Shown here in pieces: positions 6,984 through 14,741 of a DNA stretch of 64,000 nucleotides. Location of the stretch: positions 1 through 64,000 of the forward strand of contig JAEWRN010000004.1 of assembly GCA_023460035.1 (NCBI GenBank), given 5' to 3'. The DNA is from Bacillota bacterium. Its GTDB lineage: Bacteria; Bacillota; Clostridia; Oscillospirales; Ruminococcaceae. Under the pieces are notes generated by a model, which was given only the letters and a program-made list of their open reading frames with translations, searched no databases and was not told the origin of the DNA. Position 1 is the first letter of the stretch. Each line of letters begins with the position of its first letter. A program made the translations under genes and the position numbers.

Positions 6984-9179
6984 CTAGATAATACTGTCAT
7001 CCCGCAACAGGTACACAAGGCAGGAATACCGCAGTGTCTTGCGGTCGTTTTCTACCATGGCGTTCAGCACCGCGCGGCTGCCCGCCAGCACCAGCAGGTT
7101 TTTGGCGCGCGTGACACCGGTATAAATCAGGTTGCGGTAACACAGCCTGCGCGGGGTATCTGGCGACACCGGCAGCACCACCGCACCAAACTCACTGCCC
7201 TGACTTTTGTGAATGGTAATCGCATAGGCAATATCCAGCTCGCGCACGGTTTCACCCGAATAGGTGACCAGCCGGTCGTCAAAGCGCACTTTTACGGTGC
7301 CGGCCCGCGGGTCAATGGCTTCAATCACCCCAAGGTCGCCGTTAAACGCACCCACGCCGCCTTCCCCGTCTTCGCGCTCGTATAAAATATCGTAGTTGTT
7401 GCGCACCTGCATCACTTTGTCACCCTCGCGGTAGGTAACGCCAAAGCTGGTCATCTGCCGCCTGCCGGGCTGCGGCGGGTTGAGCAGTTGCTGCAGCCGT
7501 ATATTCAGCGCCACCGTGCCGGCGGGGCCAATTTTACTGGGGCACAGCACCTGAATATCCGCCACCGGGTCAAACCCATAGCTGGCGGGCAGGCGGTTTG
7601 AAACAAGGTCGCACACGAGGTCCTGGCAGGCGGCGCTGTCTGCCTGCAAAAAAAAGCAATCACCTTCCCGGTGGTTTTCCTCCGGCTTTTCGCCCGCAAC
7701 AACGCGGTGTGCCGTGCGCACGATCTGGCTTTGCGCCGCCTGGCGGAAAATTTCAGTCAGCCGCACAATGGGCACAATGCCGGAATCAATAATGTCGCGC
7801 AGCACATTGCCCGCACCCACACTGGGCAGCTGGTCCACGTCGCCCACCAGCACAATGCGGCACTGCGGGCGCAGCGCCCGCAGCAGGCTTTCAAACAGTA
7901 GAATATCCACCATACTCATTTCGTCAATCACAACGACGTCGCATTTCAGCGGGTTTTGCTCGTTGTGGATGAACCGCATCTGGTCGTTGCCGCTGTAATC
8001 CACCTCTAACAGGCGGTGGATGGTGCGCGCTTCGCGCCCGCAAAGCTCGCTCATGCGCTTTGCCGCACGGCCGGTGGGCGCCGCCAAAAACACTTTGTCG
8101 GCCTGCTGTTCAAACAGCGCAATCATCGCATTGATGGCCGTCGTTTTGCCGGTGCCCGGCCCGCCGGTCAGCACCATGCAGTTGCGCGAAAGCGCGGTGC
8201 GTATCGCCTCCCGCTGGGCGGGGGCATATTGCAGCTGCCCCTCTGCCTGCAGCCGGTCAATCGCTTTATCCAGCCCTTTGGGCTCTACGGTCGGCAGCGC
8301 CATCAGCGTTTTTAAATGCCCCGCCACCAGCAGCTCGGCGCGCAGCAGCTCGGGCAGGTATATATAGCGCCGGTCGTCATATTCCAGCGTGCCAAAGGTG
8401 CCGTCTTCACAGCCCTGTTGCAGCATGCCCTCTGCCACCTCTTGGGGCACACCCAAAAAGCGGGCCGCCGTGGGCAGCAGCTTTGCCCGTGGCAGGCAGC
8501 TGTGGCCATTGCCCGCATTGTGGCGCAGCACAAACGCAATGCCCGCCAGTACCCGCACTTCGGCATCCGCCGCAAAATTCAGGCCCACGGCAATCTGGTC
8601 TGCCCGCTCGAACGGCAGGTAAACGGGGTCACCGCACAAAAGGTAAGGGTTTTCGTTTACAAGTGTCAGTGTGGCAGGCCCCAGCACCTTGTACAGTGCA
8701 ATGGCGGCGGCAGGCGGCAGTTGCAACTGCGACAGGGCGGCAATTGCCTCCCGCACGCCAAACACCCGCCGAAACTCCTCGCTTGCCGCACGGGCTTTGG
8801 CGCCCGTCATGCCCTTTACGGTGGCAAGCTGCTCGGGCTGCTGTTCGATGACAAACAGCGTGTCGGGCCCAAAGGCGTCCACAATACGCCGCGCGGTTAC
8901 CGGGCCAATGCCTGGCAGAACCCCGCTTGCAAGGTAACGCAAAATGGCGGCTTCGTCCTGCGGCAACCGGCAGCTAAAGGTCGCCACGCGAAACTGCGGG
9001 CCAAAGCTGGGGTGCGTGACATATTCGCCGCCAAGGTCTACTTCTTCCCCCTCCGCCACACCGGGCATCAGCCCCACGGCGGTCACCAGTTCGCCGCCGG
9101 CGTCAAGGTCTACCACGGCAAAGCCGGTATCACTGTTGGCAAACGTAATATGTTCTACCGTGCCGGCCAGCTGTTCCGT
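6984..9179 (-). CDS. recD2: RecD2-type SF1B DNA helicase (probable ACG start)
   Basis: A 5'-3' SF1B helicase of the stand-alone RecD2 family, about 731 residues. It has an N-terminal OB-like region, helix-hairpin-helix repeats (about 80-140 of the full protein), Walker A GGPGTGKTT near 339-347, the DEAD-like VVIDEMSMVD, and C-terminal motifs IHKSQGSEF and YTGVTRAK. The first conventional start is GTG at 9116, but the conserved N-terminus (EQLAGTVEHITFAN...GFAVV) is encoded upstream to 9179. There an ACG codon sits 6 bases after the RBS GGGAGGGG (9186-9193). A TAG seven codons further up closes the frame. First gene of recD2-comFC-mreB. No recB or recC is present. Confidence 0.92.
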   Translation of the reverse strand, partial: TEQLAGTVEHITFANSDTGFAVVDLDAGGELVTAVGLMPGVAEGEEVDLGGEYVTHPSFGPQFRVATFSCRLPQDEAAILRYLASGVLPGIGPVTARRIVDAFGPDTLFVIEQQPEQLATVKGMTGAKARAASEEFRRVFGVREAIAALSQLQLPPAAAIALYKVLGPATLTLVNENPYLLCGDPVYLPFERADQIAVGLNFAADAEVRVLAGIAFVLRHNAGNGHSCLPRAKLLPTAARFLGVPQEVAEGMLQQGCEDGTFGTLEYDDRRYIYLPELLRAELLVAGHLKTLMALPTVEPKGLDKAIDRLQAEGQLQYAPAQREAIRTALSRNCMVLTGGPGTGKTTAINAMIALFEQQADKVFLAAPTGRAAKRMSELCGREARTIHRLLEVDYSGNDQMRFIHNEQNPLKCDVVVIDEMSMVDILLFESLLRALRPQCRIVLVGDVDQLPSVGAGNVLRDIIDSGIVPIVRLTEIFRQAAQSQIVRTAHRVVAGEKPEENHREGDCFFLQADSAACQDLVCDLVSNRLPASYGFDPVADIQVLCPSKIGPAGTVALNIRLQQLLNPPQPGRRQMTSFGVTYREGDKVMQVRNNYDILYEREDGEGGVGAFNGDLGVIEAIDPRAGTVKVRFDDRLVTYSGETVRELDIAYAITIHKSQGSEFGAVVLPVSPDTPRRLCYRNLIYTGVTRAKNLLVLAGSRAVLNAMVENDRKTLRYSCLVYLLRDDSII

Positions 9180-9311
9180 GGTGTTCCCCTCCCTTTTCTA
9201 TTTGTGCGCCGCACAGGGCGCAAGTTTTGCTTTTTGCATGTTATTGTATTATTATAAAGCTGAAACCCTGCTTTGTAAATGCAAAGCAACACCGCACTGC
9301 GAGGTACCCCC

Positions 9312-9959
9312 ATGAGAAATTTTCAAAAAGAATTAGACCGTATCCTGCAACAGCTGTCGCAGGGCGCACCCCGCCCAACTTTGCTGCTGCATTGCTGTTG
9401 TGCGCCCTGCAGCAGTTATGTGCTGGAATACCTCAGCCAGTTTTTTACCATCACGGTCGATTTTTATAACCCCAACATCGCCCCACAGCAGGAATACACC
9501 CACCGTGCAAACGAATTGCAGCGGCTGATTGAAGAAATGCCACTTGGCAGTGCGGTGACTTTTCGCGAGGGCCCGTACGAGCCCGCCGCATTTGCCGCAA
9601 TTGCAAAGGGGCTGGAAACTTGCCCCGAAGGCGGCGAACGCTGTTTTCGCTGTTACGAGCTGCGCCTGCGGCAGGCGGCAAAGCTGGCAAAGCAGGGCGG
9701 CTTTGACTGGTTTACCACAACCCTTTCCATCAGCCCGCTGAAAAACGCGGCAAAGCTGGAGGAAATTGGCGAAGCGCTGGCACAGGAGTACGGCGTGCGT
9801 TACCTGCCGTCTGATTTTAAGAAAAAAGAGGGCTACAAACGCAGCATTGCCCTGTCACGCGACTACGGGCTGTACCGGCAGGATTATTGCGGCTGCGCGT
9901 TTAGCCGTGCCGCGCGGGAAGAACAAAAAAAACAGCAGGCGGCCGAAGCACAAGAATAA
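9312..9959 (+). CDS. queH: Epoxyqueuosine reductase QueH
   Basis: A 215-residue QueH (DUF208) protein, which performs the last step of queuosine synthesis: reduction of epoxyqueuosine in tRNA to queuosine. The family's Cys pairs for a [4Fe-4S] cluster and a second iron are visible: HCCCAPCSSY near 28-37, CPEGGERCFRCYELR in the middle and DYCGCAFS near the C-terminus. The start at 9312 is chosen over an upstream ATG at 9279 because the family begins just before the HCCCAPC segment. The RBS (GAGGT) is weak. It is divergent from recD2 and monocistronic, ending at a strong terminator. Other queuosine genes are not in the window. Confidence 0.92.
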   Translation: MRNFQKELDRILQQLSQGAPRPTLLLHCCCAPCSSYVLEYLSQFFTITVDFYNPNIAPQQEYTHRANELQRLIEEMPLGSAVTFREGPYEPAAFAAIAKGLETCPEGGERCFRCYELRLRQAAKLAKQGGFDWFTTTLSISPLKNAAKLEEIGEALAQEYGVRYLPSDFKKKEGYKRSIALSRDYGLYRQDYCGCAFSRAAREEQKKQQAAEAQE

Positions 9960-10001
9960 CCCGTTTACCCTCTGCCGCTTACACCCTTTCATCGTGTACT
10001 T

Positions 10002-10040
10002 TATAGCCCCCGGTATTGCTTGCCGGGGGCTATATTTTTT
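10002..10040 (+). terminator. Terminator after queH
   Basis: A perfect 12-bp GC-rich stem (10002-10013 with 10023-10034), a 9-base loop and a run of six T. Confidence 0.93.
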
Positions 10041-10076
10041 GTGTCTTTTCTTTTTTAAGTTTTTTTATTTACTCTC

Positions 10077-10105
10077 TTGACAACGCTATTGCCGGTTGTT
10101 ATACT
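10077..10105 (+). promoter_or_regulatory. Sigma-A promoter of the gntR operon
   Basis: A consensus TTGACA at 10077-10082, a 17-base spacer and TATACT at 10100-10105. It is immediately followed by the palindromic operator, so a bound repressor would block open-complex formation. Confidence 0.85.
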
Positions 10106-10133
10106 GTGCATACGGTATATATACAGTATGCAC
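10106..10133 (+). promoter_or_regulatory. GntR operator (28-bp palindrome)
   Basis: Two 14-base arms, GTGCATACGGTATA and the complement of GTGCATACTGTATA, meet at the centre and differ at one position. The site abuts the -10 box and lies 18 bases before the gntR start. It is the expected site for autorepression by the regulator encoded next to it; YtrA-type GntR proteins bind such AT-rich palindromes. Confidence 0.75.
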
Positions 10134-10151
10134 GACTAAACGAGGTAATCC

Positions 10152-10526
10152 ATGGACATCATTATCAGCAATTCCAGTGGCAAGCCCATCTACGAGCAGA
10201 TTACCACTCAGGTCAAAAACAGCATTTTGACCGGGGCACTGCGTGAGGGCGAGGCTTTGCCCAGTATGCGCCTGCTGGCAAAAGATTTGCGGGTGAGTGT
10301 AATCACCACAAAGCGCGCCTACGAAGAGCTGGCACGGGAGGGGTTTGTATCCAACGTGCCGGGCAAGGGCTGCTTTGTGGCGGTTAAAAACCCCGCGCTA
10401 TTGCGCGAAGAGACGCTGCGCCGCACACAGGACATTTTACAGCAGGCGGTAGACATCGCGCTCGGGGGTGGCATTACCCCCGCCGAACTGCACGAACTTC
10501 TTGATTTGCTCTACGAAGGAGAATAA
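10152..10526 (+). CDS. GntR-family regulator, YtrA subfamily
   Basis: A 124-residue repressor. It has an N-terminal winged helix (about 10-75, IYEQITTQVKNSIL then LPSMRLLAKDLRVSVITTKRAYEEL) and a short helical dimerisation tail of about 45 residues, the YtrA layout that pairs with ABC transporters. It has no large effector domain, so the inducer is not apparent. It is the first gene of a four-gene operon, 4 bases before the ATPase gene, with a palindromic operator on its promoter. Confidence 0.9.
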   Translation: MDIIISNSSGKPIYEQITTQVKNSILTGALREGEALPSMRLLAKDLRVSVITTKRAYEELAREGFVSNVPGKGCFVAVKNPALLREETLRRTQDILQQAVDIALGGGITPAELHELLDLLYEGE

Positions 10527-10530
10527 CGGA

Positions 10531-11397
10531 ATGAAAAACGCAATTGAGGTACAGCACCTTAATAAACAGTTTCCCGGTTTTGCGCTGCAGGACATCAGCT
10601 TTACGGTGCCCGGCGGCAGCATTATGGGGTTTGTAGGTGAAAACGGTGCCGGCAAAACTACTACTATTAAGGCACTGCTGGGGCTGATCCAGCCGGACAG
10701 TGGCGAAGCGACCCTGCTGGGGCTGCCGCTGGCCGGCAACGAAAAAGAGGTCAAGTCGCAGATTGGTGTCGTATTTGACGAAGCCTATTTTCACGACAAC
10801 CTGACACTTGGCATTATTGACACCATGATGGCGCATATCTTCGGCTCCCTTTGGGACAAAGCCGAATTTGCGGCACTGTGCGGCCGCTTTGGGCTACCGG
10901 CAAAAAAAGCGGTCAAAACCTTTTCGCGCGGCATGAAAATGAAGCTTTCCATTGCCGCCGCCCTTGCCCACCACCCCAAGCTGTTGATTTTGGACGAAGC
11001 GACAAGCGGGCTTGACCCCATTGTGCGGGACGAAATACTGGACGTTTTTTATGAGTTTATTCAGGACGAAGAGCACAGCATTCTGTTCTCCTCCCACATT
11101 ACAAGCGACCTTGAAAAAATTGCCGATTACGTGACCTTTATCCACGAGGGGCGCATTGTTTTTTCAAGGAATAAAGACGTTTTAATTGACGAATACGGCA
11201 TTGCGCGTTGCACGGCCACACAGTTTGAAACGGTGCAAAGCGGCGATTACCTGCGCCGCCGCACAACCGGCCTTGGCGGCAGGGAGCTGCTGGTAAAGGA
11301 CCGTGCAGCCTTTCATGCCCTGTACCCGGACATTGTTTTGGACGGGGCAAGCATTGAGGACATTATGCTTTTTTATGTAAAGGGGGAACTGGCATGA
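10531..11397 (+). CDS. ABC transporter ATPase (YtrB/CcmA-like)
   Basis: An ATP-binding subunit of 288 residues. Walker A is GENGAGKTTTIKAL near 36-49, the signature is FSRGMKMKLSIAAAL (a divergent SRGMKMK instead of LSGGQ, common in this exporter class), and Walker B is LLILDEATSGLDP. The start at 10531 follows GAAGGAGAA. Partner permease overlaps it by 4 bases. In related GntR-controlled operons such exporters respond to cell-wall stress or peptide antibiotics, but the substrate here is unknown. Confidence 0.92.
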   Translation: MKNAIEVQHLNKQFPGFALQDISFTVPGGSIMGFVGENGAGKTTTIKALLGLIQPDSGEATLLGLPLAGNEKEVKSQIGVVFDEAYFHDNLTLGIIDTMMAHIFGSLWDKAEFAALCGRFGLPAKKAVKTFSRGMKMKLSIAAALAHHPKLLILDEATSGLDPIVRDEILDVFYEFIQDEEHSILFSSHITSDLEKIADYVTFIHEGRIVFSRNKDVLIDEYGIARCTATQFETVQSGDYLRRRTTGLGGRELLVKDRAAFHALYPDIVLDGASIEDIMLFYVKGELA

Positions 11398-12017
11398 GCG
11401 GCATTTTATATAAAGACCTGATGAACCTGCGCCGGTACCTGCGCCAGCTGGTGCTTGTGTTTGCGGTGTTGCTTGTTATTTTCAGCTTTTCAGACAGCAA
11501 TTACGGCTTTATTTCTGCTTATGCCGTGATGCTGAGCATGATGACGGTCATCAGCAGCCTTGCGTATGACGAACAGGCGCATTGGGACAAATACGCGCTG
11601 ACGATGCCGCTTTCGCGCAAAGCACTGGTCGGCAGCAAATACCTGCTTGGGCTGGTGGTCGCACTGGCGGGCTCGGTTATTGCGCTACTCGTCATTGTTG
11701 GGGGGGCGCTGTTTGCAAACCAGAATTTGCTTGAAGGGCTTTCGGTTGTGGCAAGCTGCCTGTGTGTCGCACTGATTATGCTGGCAATTTTGTTGCCCTT
11801 TATTTATAAACTGGGGGTAGAAAAAGCGCGCATGATGATGCTTGCCATCTTTTTGCTGCCCACGCTTGCTGTTCTTGGTGCTTCGCGGCTGGGGCTGCAG
11901 ATGCCGGGCGATTCGTTCTGGCTTGGGGTAGCCATTGCGCTGCCCATTGTCACCATTGCCGGGTATTTTATCTCGTTTTTAGTCTCCGTGCACATCTTCA
12001 ATAAAAAGGAGCTGTGA
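11394..12017 (+). CDS. ABC-2 type permease
   Basis: A 207-residue integral membrane protein with about six hydrophobic segments (residues near 15-30, 40-55, 80-105, 115-135, 145-165, 175-200). It is the only membrane subunit in this operon, so it probably works as a homodimer with the preceding ATPase. The start overlaps the ATPase stop (ATGA), indicating translational coupling. Its substrate cannot be read from the sequence. Confidence 0.82.
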   Translation: MSGILYKDLMNLRRYLRQLVLVFAVLLVIFSFSDSNYGFISAYAVMLSMMTVISSLAYDEQAHWDKYALTMPLSRKALVGSKYLLGLVVALAGSVIALLVIVGGALFANQNLLEGLSVVASCLCVALIMLAILLPFIYKLGVEKARMMMLAIFLLPTLAVLGASRLGLQMPGDSFWLGVAIALPIVTIAGYFISFLVSVHIFNKKEL

Positions 12018-12022
12018 GTACT

Positions 12023-12244
12023 GTGAAGCAAAGCCGTTGCTGCCCCAAATGTGCTTCGCGCAATATCCTGCGCATCCCCGACCACCCCGGCCGCTATGCC
12101 AGCGGCAACAACATTTACACCAGCACTTTTACCCTTGCGGGCAAAATACCAGTTATCCGCTATGTCTGTGCCGATTGCGGTTACACCGAAAACTGGGTGG
12201 ATACCCCCGCCGACCTTGCCGCATTGCGGCGCGCTTTTGGCTGA
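12023..12244 (+). CDS. Small zinc-ribbon protein
   Basis: A 73-residue protein with two Cys pairs, CCPKC near the N-terminus and CADCGY in the second half, a classic zinc-ribbon spacing. The rest is short and polar. The GTG at 12023 is preferred to one at 12014 because AAAGGAG lies 11 bases upstream, and the earlier start leaves almost no spacing. It is the last gene of the gntR-ABC operon, ending before the terminator-like hairpin at 12316. Function unknown; it may bind nucleic acid or a partner of the transporter. Confidence 0.65.
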   Translation: MKQSRCCPKCASRNILRIPDHPGRYASGNNIYTSTFTLAGKIPVIRYVCADCGYTENWVDTPADLAALRRAFG

Positions 12245-12274
12245 TTGACGCCACGCTGCGCGGGGTATTCCCCA

Positions 12275-12304
12275 TTGACATGATGGGTTTTACTGGCGTA
12301 TAAT
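12275..12304 (+). promoter_or_regulatory. Promoter of the cysteine desulfurase-mnmA operon
   Basis: TTGACA at 12275-12280, an 18-base spacer and TATAAT at 12299-12304. Transcription would start near 12311, only a few bases before the hairpin at 12316, so that hairpin forms the 5' end of the mRNA. Confidence 0.75.
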
Positions 12305-12315
12305 GCAGAAAGGCT

Positions 12316-12352
12316 GCCGCCCGCCACCGGGTTTAGGTGACGGGCGGCTTTT
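12316..12352 (+). terminator. Terminator-like hairpin in the desulfurase leader
   Basis: A 13-bp GC-rich stem (12316-12328 with 12336-12348, one mismatch) followed by TTTT. It can end the gntR operon, but it also lies downstream of the promoter at 12275-12304. It is therefore either an attenuator or a stabilising 5' hairpin for the next operon. Confidence 0.7.
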
Positions 12353-12377
12353 CATTTGAGTAAAGGGGGGCTTTGTG

Positions 12378-13550
12378 ATGCCCGGGGTTAACCACCAACC
12401 AATTTGCGAAATCTATGCCGATAATGCGGCCACCACAAAACCCAGCCCTGCTGCGGTTGCGGCAATGACCCGCTGTTTAACAGAGCATTACGGCAACCCG
12501 TCCAGCCTGCACCGCTGTGGGCAGGATGCCGCCACAACCCTGTTGCTTGCGCGGGAATCGATTGCCGCCCTGTTGCGGTGCAGCCCGCGCGAGCTTTATT
12601 TTACCGCCAGCGGCAGCGAAGCCGACAACCAGGCACTGCGCACCGGTGCTGCCTGGGGTGCCGCGCAAGGCAAACATCACATTGTCAGCACCGCGTTTGA
12701 GCACCCTGCGGTGCTGCGCACACTGGAACAGCTGCAAACCGAGGGGTTTGCCGTGACGCTGGTGCCCCCCCGCACGGACGGGCTGATTTACACCGAGGAT
12801 ATCGCCGCAGCATTGCAGCCAGACACCTGCCTTGTAAGCGTGATGCTGGTCAACAACGAAATCGGCACCCTGCAGCCGGTGGCGGACATTGGTGCCTTGT
12901 GCCGCGCGCGCGGGGTTTTAATGCACACCGATGCCGTGCAGGCCGTGGGGCAACTCCCCGTCGACCTCGCTGTGCTGCCGGTTGACCTGCTGAGCTTTTC
13001 CGGCCATAAGTTCCATGGCCCGCGGGGCGTGGGCGGCCTTTATGTGCGCCGCGGCCTGCCCCCTGCACGGCTGATTTTTGGCGGCGGGCAAGAGCGCGGG
13101 GTGCGCGCCGGCACTGAAAACCTGCCTGCCATTGCCGGGATGGAAGCCGCCCTGCAAGAGGCGGTCAGCCGCCTGCCGCAAACCGAACCCGCAATTGCCG
13201 CTCTGCGAGAACAGTTGATTGACGGCCTTGCAAAGCTGCCGGGGGCACACCTCACCGGTGACCGCCGGTTGCGCGCAGGCGGTATTGTGCATTTTTGCTT
13301 TGAAGGGGCCGAAAGTGAAACCCTGCTCTTGTTGCTGGATGAAATGGGCATCTGCGCCTCTGCGGGCTCTGCCTGTTCTTCCGGCGCGTTGCAGGCCAGC
13401 CACGTGCTGCGCAGCATGGGGATACCGGAGCCCCTTGCCCGCGGCGCACTGCGGCTTTCGATTGGCGCTGACACCACCCCAAAACAAATTAATACCATTA
13501 TTCAGGCAGTGGGCGACGCAGTTGCCCGGCTGCGAAAGGAGAACAGATGA
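12378..13550 (+). CDS. Cysteine desulfurase (IscS/NifS type)
   Basis: A PLP enzyme of 390 residues that takes sulfur from cysteine and passes it on as persulfide. Visible family features are SGSEADNQAL, the PLP-contact HTDAVQAVGQ, the Schiff-base lysine in SFSGHKFHGPRG, RAGTENLPAIAG and the active Cys loop ASAGSACSSGA near residue 325-335. AAAGGGGGG precedes the ATG at 12378. Its stop overlaps the mnmA start by 4 bases, so, like YrvO of B. subtilis, it is most likely the dedicated sulfur donor for tRNA 2-thiouridine formation rather than the general Fe-S enzyme. Confidence 0.93.
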   Translation: MPGVNHQPICEIYADNAATTKPSPAAVAAMTRCLTEHYGNPSSLHRCGQDAATTLLLARESIAALLRCSPRELYFTASGSEADNQALRTGAAWGAAQGKHHIVSTAFEHPAVLRTLEQLQTEGFAVTLVPPRTDGLIYTEDIAAALQPDTCLVSVMLVNNEIGTLQPVADIGALCRARGVLMHTDAVQAVGQLPVDLAVLPVDLLSFSGHKFHGPRGVGGLYVRRGLPPARLIFGGGQERGVRAGTENLPAIAGMEAALQEAVSRLPQTEPAIAALREQLIDGLAKLPGAHLTGDRRLRAGGIVHFCFEGAESETLLLLLDEMGICASAGSACSSGALQASHVLRSMGIPEPLARGALRLSIGADTTPKQINTIIQAVGDAVARLRKENR

Positions 13551-14665
13551 AGCGCGTACTTGTCGCTATGAGCGGCGGTGTCGATTCCAGCGTCGCGGCC
13601 TTTTTGCTGCACCAGCAGGGCTACGACTGCATTGGCGTCACCATGAAACTTTATGAAAATGAAACGGTAGGTTGCTCGCGCCAAAAAACGTGCTGCAGCC
13701 TGGATGACATCGAGGACGCGCGCAGTGTCTGCGCACGCATCGGTATCCCCTACCATGTGTTTAACTTTACGGCCGATTTTGAGCACGAGGTGATTGACCG
13801 GTTTGTCGCCGCGTACGAACACGGCTTTACCCCAAACCCCTGCATCGACTGCAACCGCTATTTAAAGTTTGAGCGGCTGTATCACCGTGCGCGGGAGCTT
13901 GGCTGTGATTATATTGCCACCGGGCACTATGGCCGCATTGAGCGGGACGCGGCGACCGGCCGCTGGCTGCTGAAAAAGGGGCCGGACGAGGGCAAAGACC
14001 AAAGCTATGTGCTGTATTCGCTGACGCAGGACCAGTTGGAACATACGCTGCTGCCGCTGGGCAATATGAGCAAAGACGAAGTGCGCAAAATTGCCGAAGA
14101 GCAGGGCTTTATCAATGCGCGCAAGCACGACAGCCAGGACATCTGCTTTGTGCCGGACGGTGACTATGCCGCATTTTTGCGCCGCCAGACCGGCAAAGAC
14201 TACCCTGCCGGAAACTTTTTAAATGAGCAGGGCGAAGTGATTGGCCAGCACCGCGGCATCATCCACTACACGGTGGGCCAGCGCCGTGGCATTGGCATTT
14301 CTGCGCCGCAGCCGCTTTATGTGACGGCAAAATCTGCACAGGACAATACCGTTACACTGGCCCCCAATGCCGCACTGCTGGCGCGCGGCCTGCTGGCAGA
14401 CGGCATGAATTTTATTTCCCAACCGGCACTGACGGGCCCCACCGAGGTTTCAGCCCGCATTCGCTACCACCAGCGGGAGGAAGCCGCGACGGTACTGCCC
14501 GCGCCGGGCGGCGGCATTTATGTGGTGTTTCGCCACCCGCAGCGCGCCATTGCGCCCGGGCAAGCCGTGGTATTGTACCAGGGCGACACCGTGTTTGGCG
14601 GCGGCACCATTTTGCGCGCCATGCTGCCCGCCGAGCTGGCACAGGCCGAAGCCGCATTACAATAG
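13547..14665 (+). CDS. mnmA: tRNA 2-thiouridylase MnmA
   Basis: A tRNA-specific 2-thiouridylase of 372 residues. It adenylates U34 of tRNA-Lys, -Glu and -Gln and replaces the oxygen with sulfur. It has the PP-loop MSGGVDSSVAAFLL at residues 8-21, the catalytic Cys in NPCIDCN near 90-96, the second Cys in SQDICFV near 195-200, and the C-terminal beta-barrel including YTVGQRRGIGI. It is translationally coupled to the preceding desulfurase. Length and motifs are normal. Confidence 0.96.
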   Translation: MKRVLVAMSGGVDSSVAAFLLHQQGYDCIGVTMKLYENETVGCSRQKTCCSLDDIEDARSVCARIGIPYHVFNFTADFEHEVIDRFVAAYEHGFTPNPCIDCNRYLKFERLYHRARELGCDYIATGHYGRIERDAATGRWLLKKGPDEGKDQSYVLYSLTQDQLEHTLLPLGNMSKDEVRKIAEEQGFINARKHDSQDICFVPDGDYAAFLRRQTGKDYPAGNFLNEQGEVIGQHRGIIHYTVGQRRGIGISAPQPLYVTAKSAQDNTVTLAPNAALLARGLLADGMNFISQPALTGPTEVSARIRYHQREEAATVLPAPGGGIYVVFRHPQRAIAPGQAVVLYQGDTVFGGGTILRAMLPAELAQAEAALQ

Positions 14666-14666
14666 C

Positions 14667-14715
14667 ATCAACGTAAGTAGCCCGCCGGCAATGCCGGCGG
14701 GCTACTTACGTTGAT
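14667..14715. repeat. 49-base perfect palindrome between mnmA and pepD
   Basis: The two 24-base arms (14667-14690 and 14692-14715) are exactly complementary around a single central A. It starts 2 bases after the mnmA stop and ends 27 bases before the pepD stop, between convergent genes. There is no T-run on either strand, so it is not a standard intrinsic terminator. It may still block convergent transcription as an RNA hairpin, or be a binding or mobile repeat site. Confidence 0.85.
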
Positions 14716-14741
14716 TAGCGTTATATCACCATGCGTTTGCG

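Noticed and set aside
6984..9179. RecD subunit of a RecBCD complex
   Set aside because: No recB or recC is nearby and the N-terminal OB and helix-hairpin-helix region is that of stand-alone RecD2.
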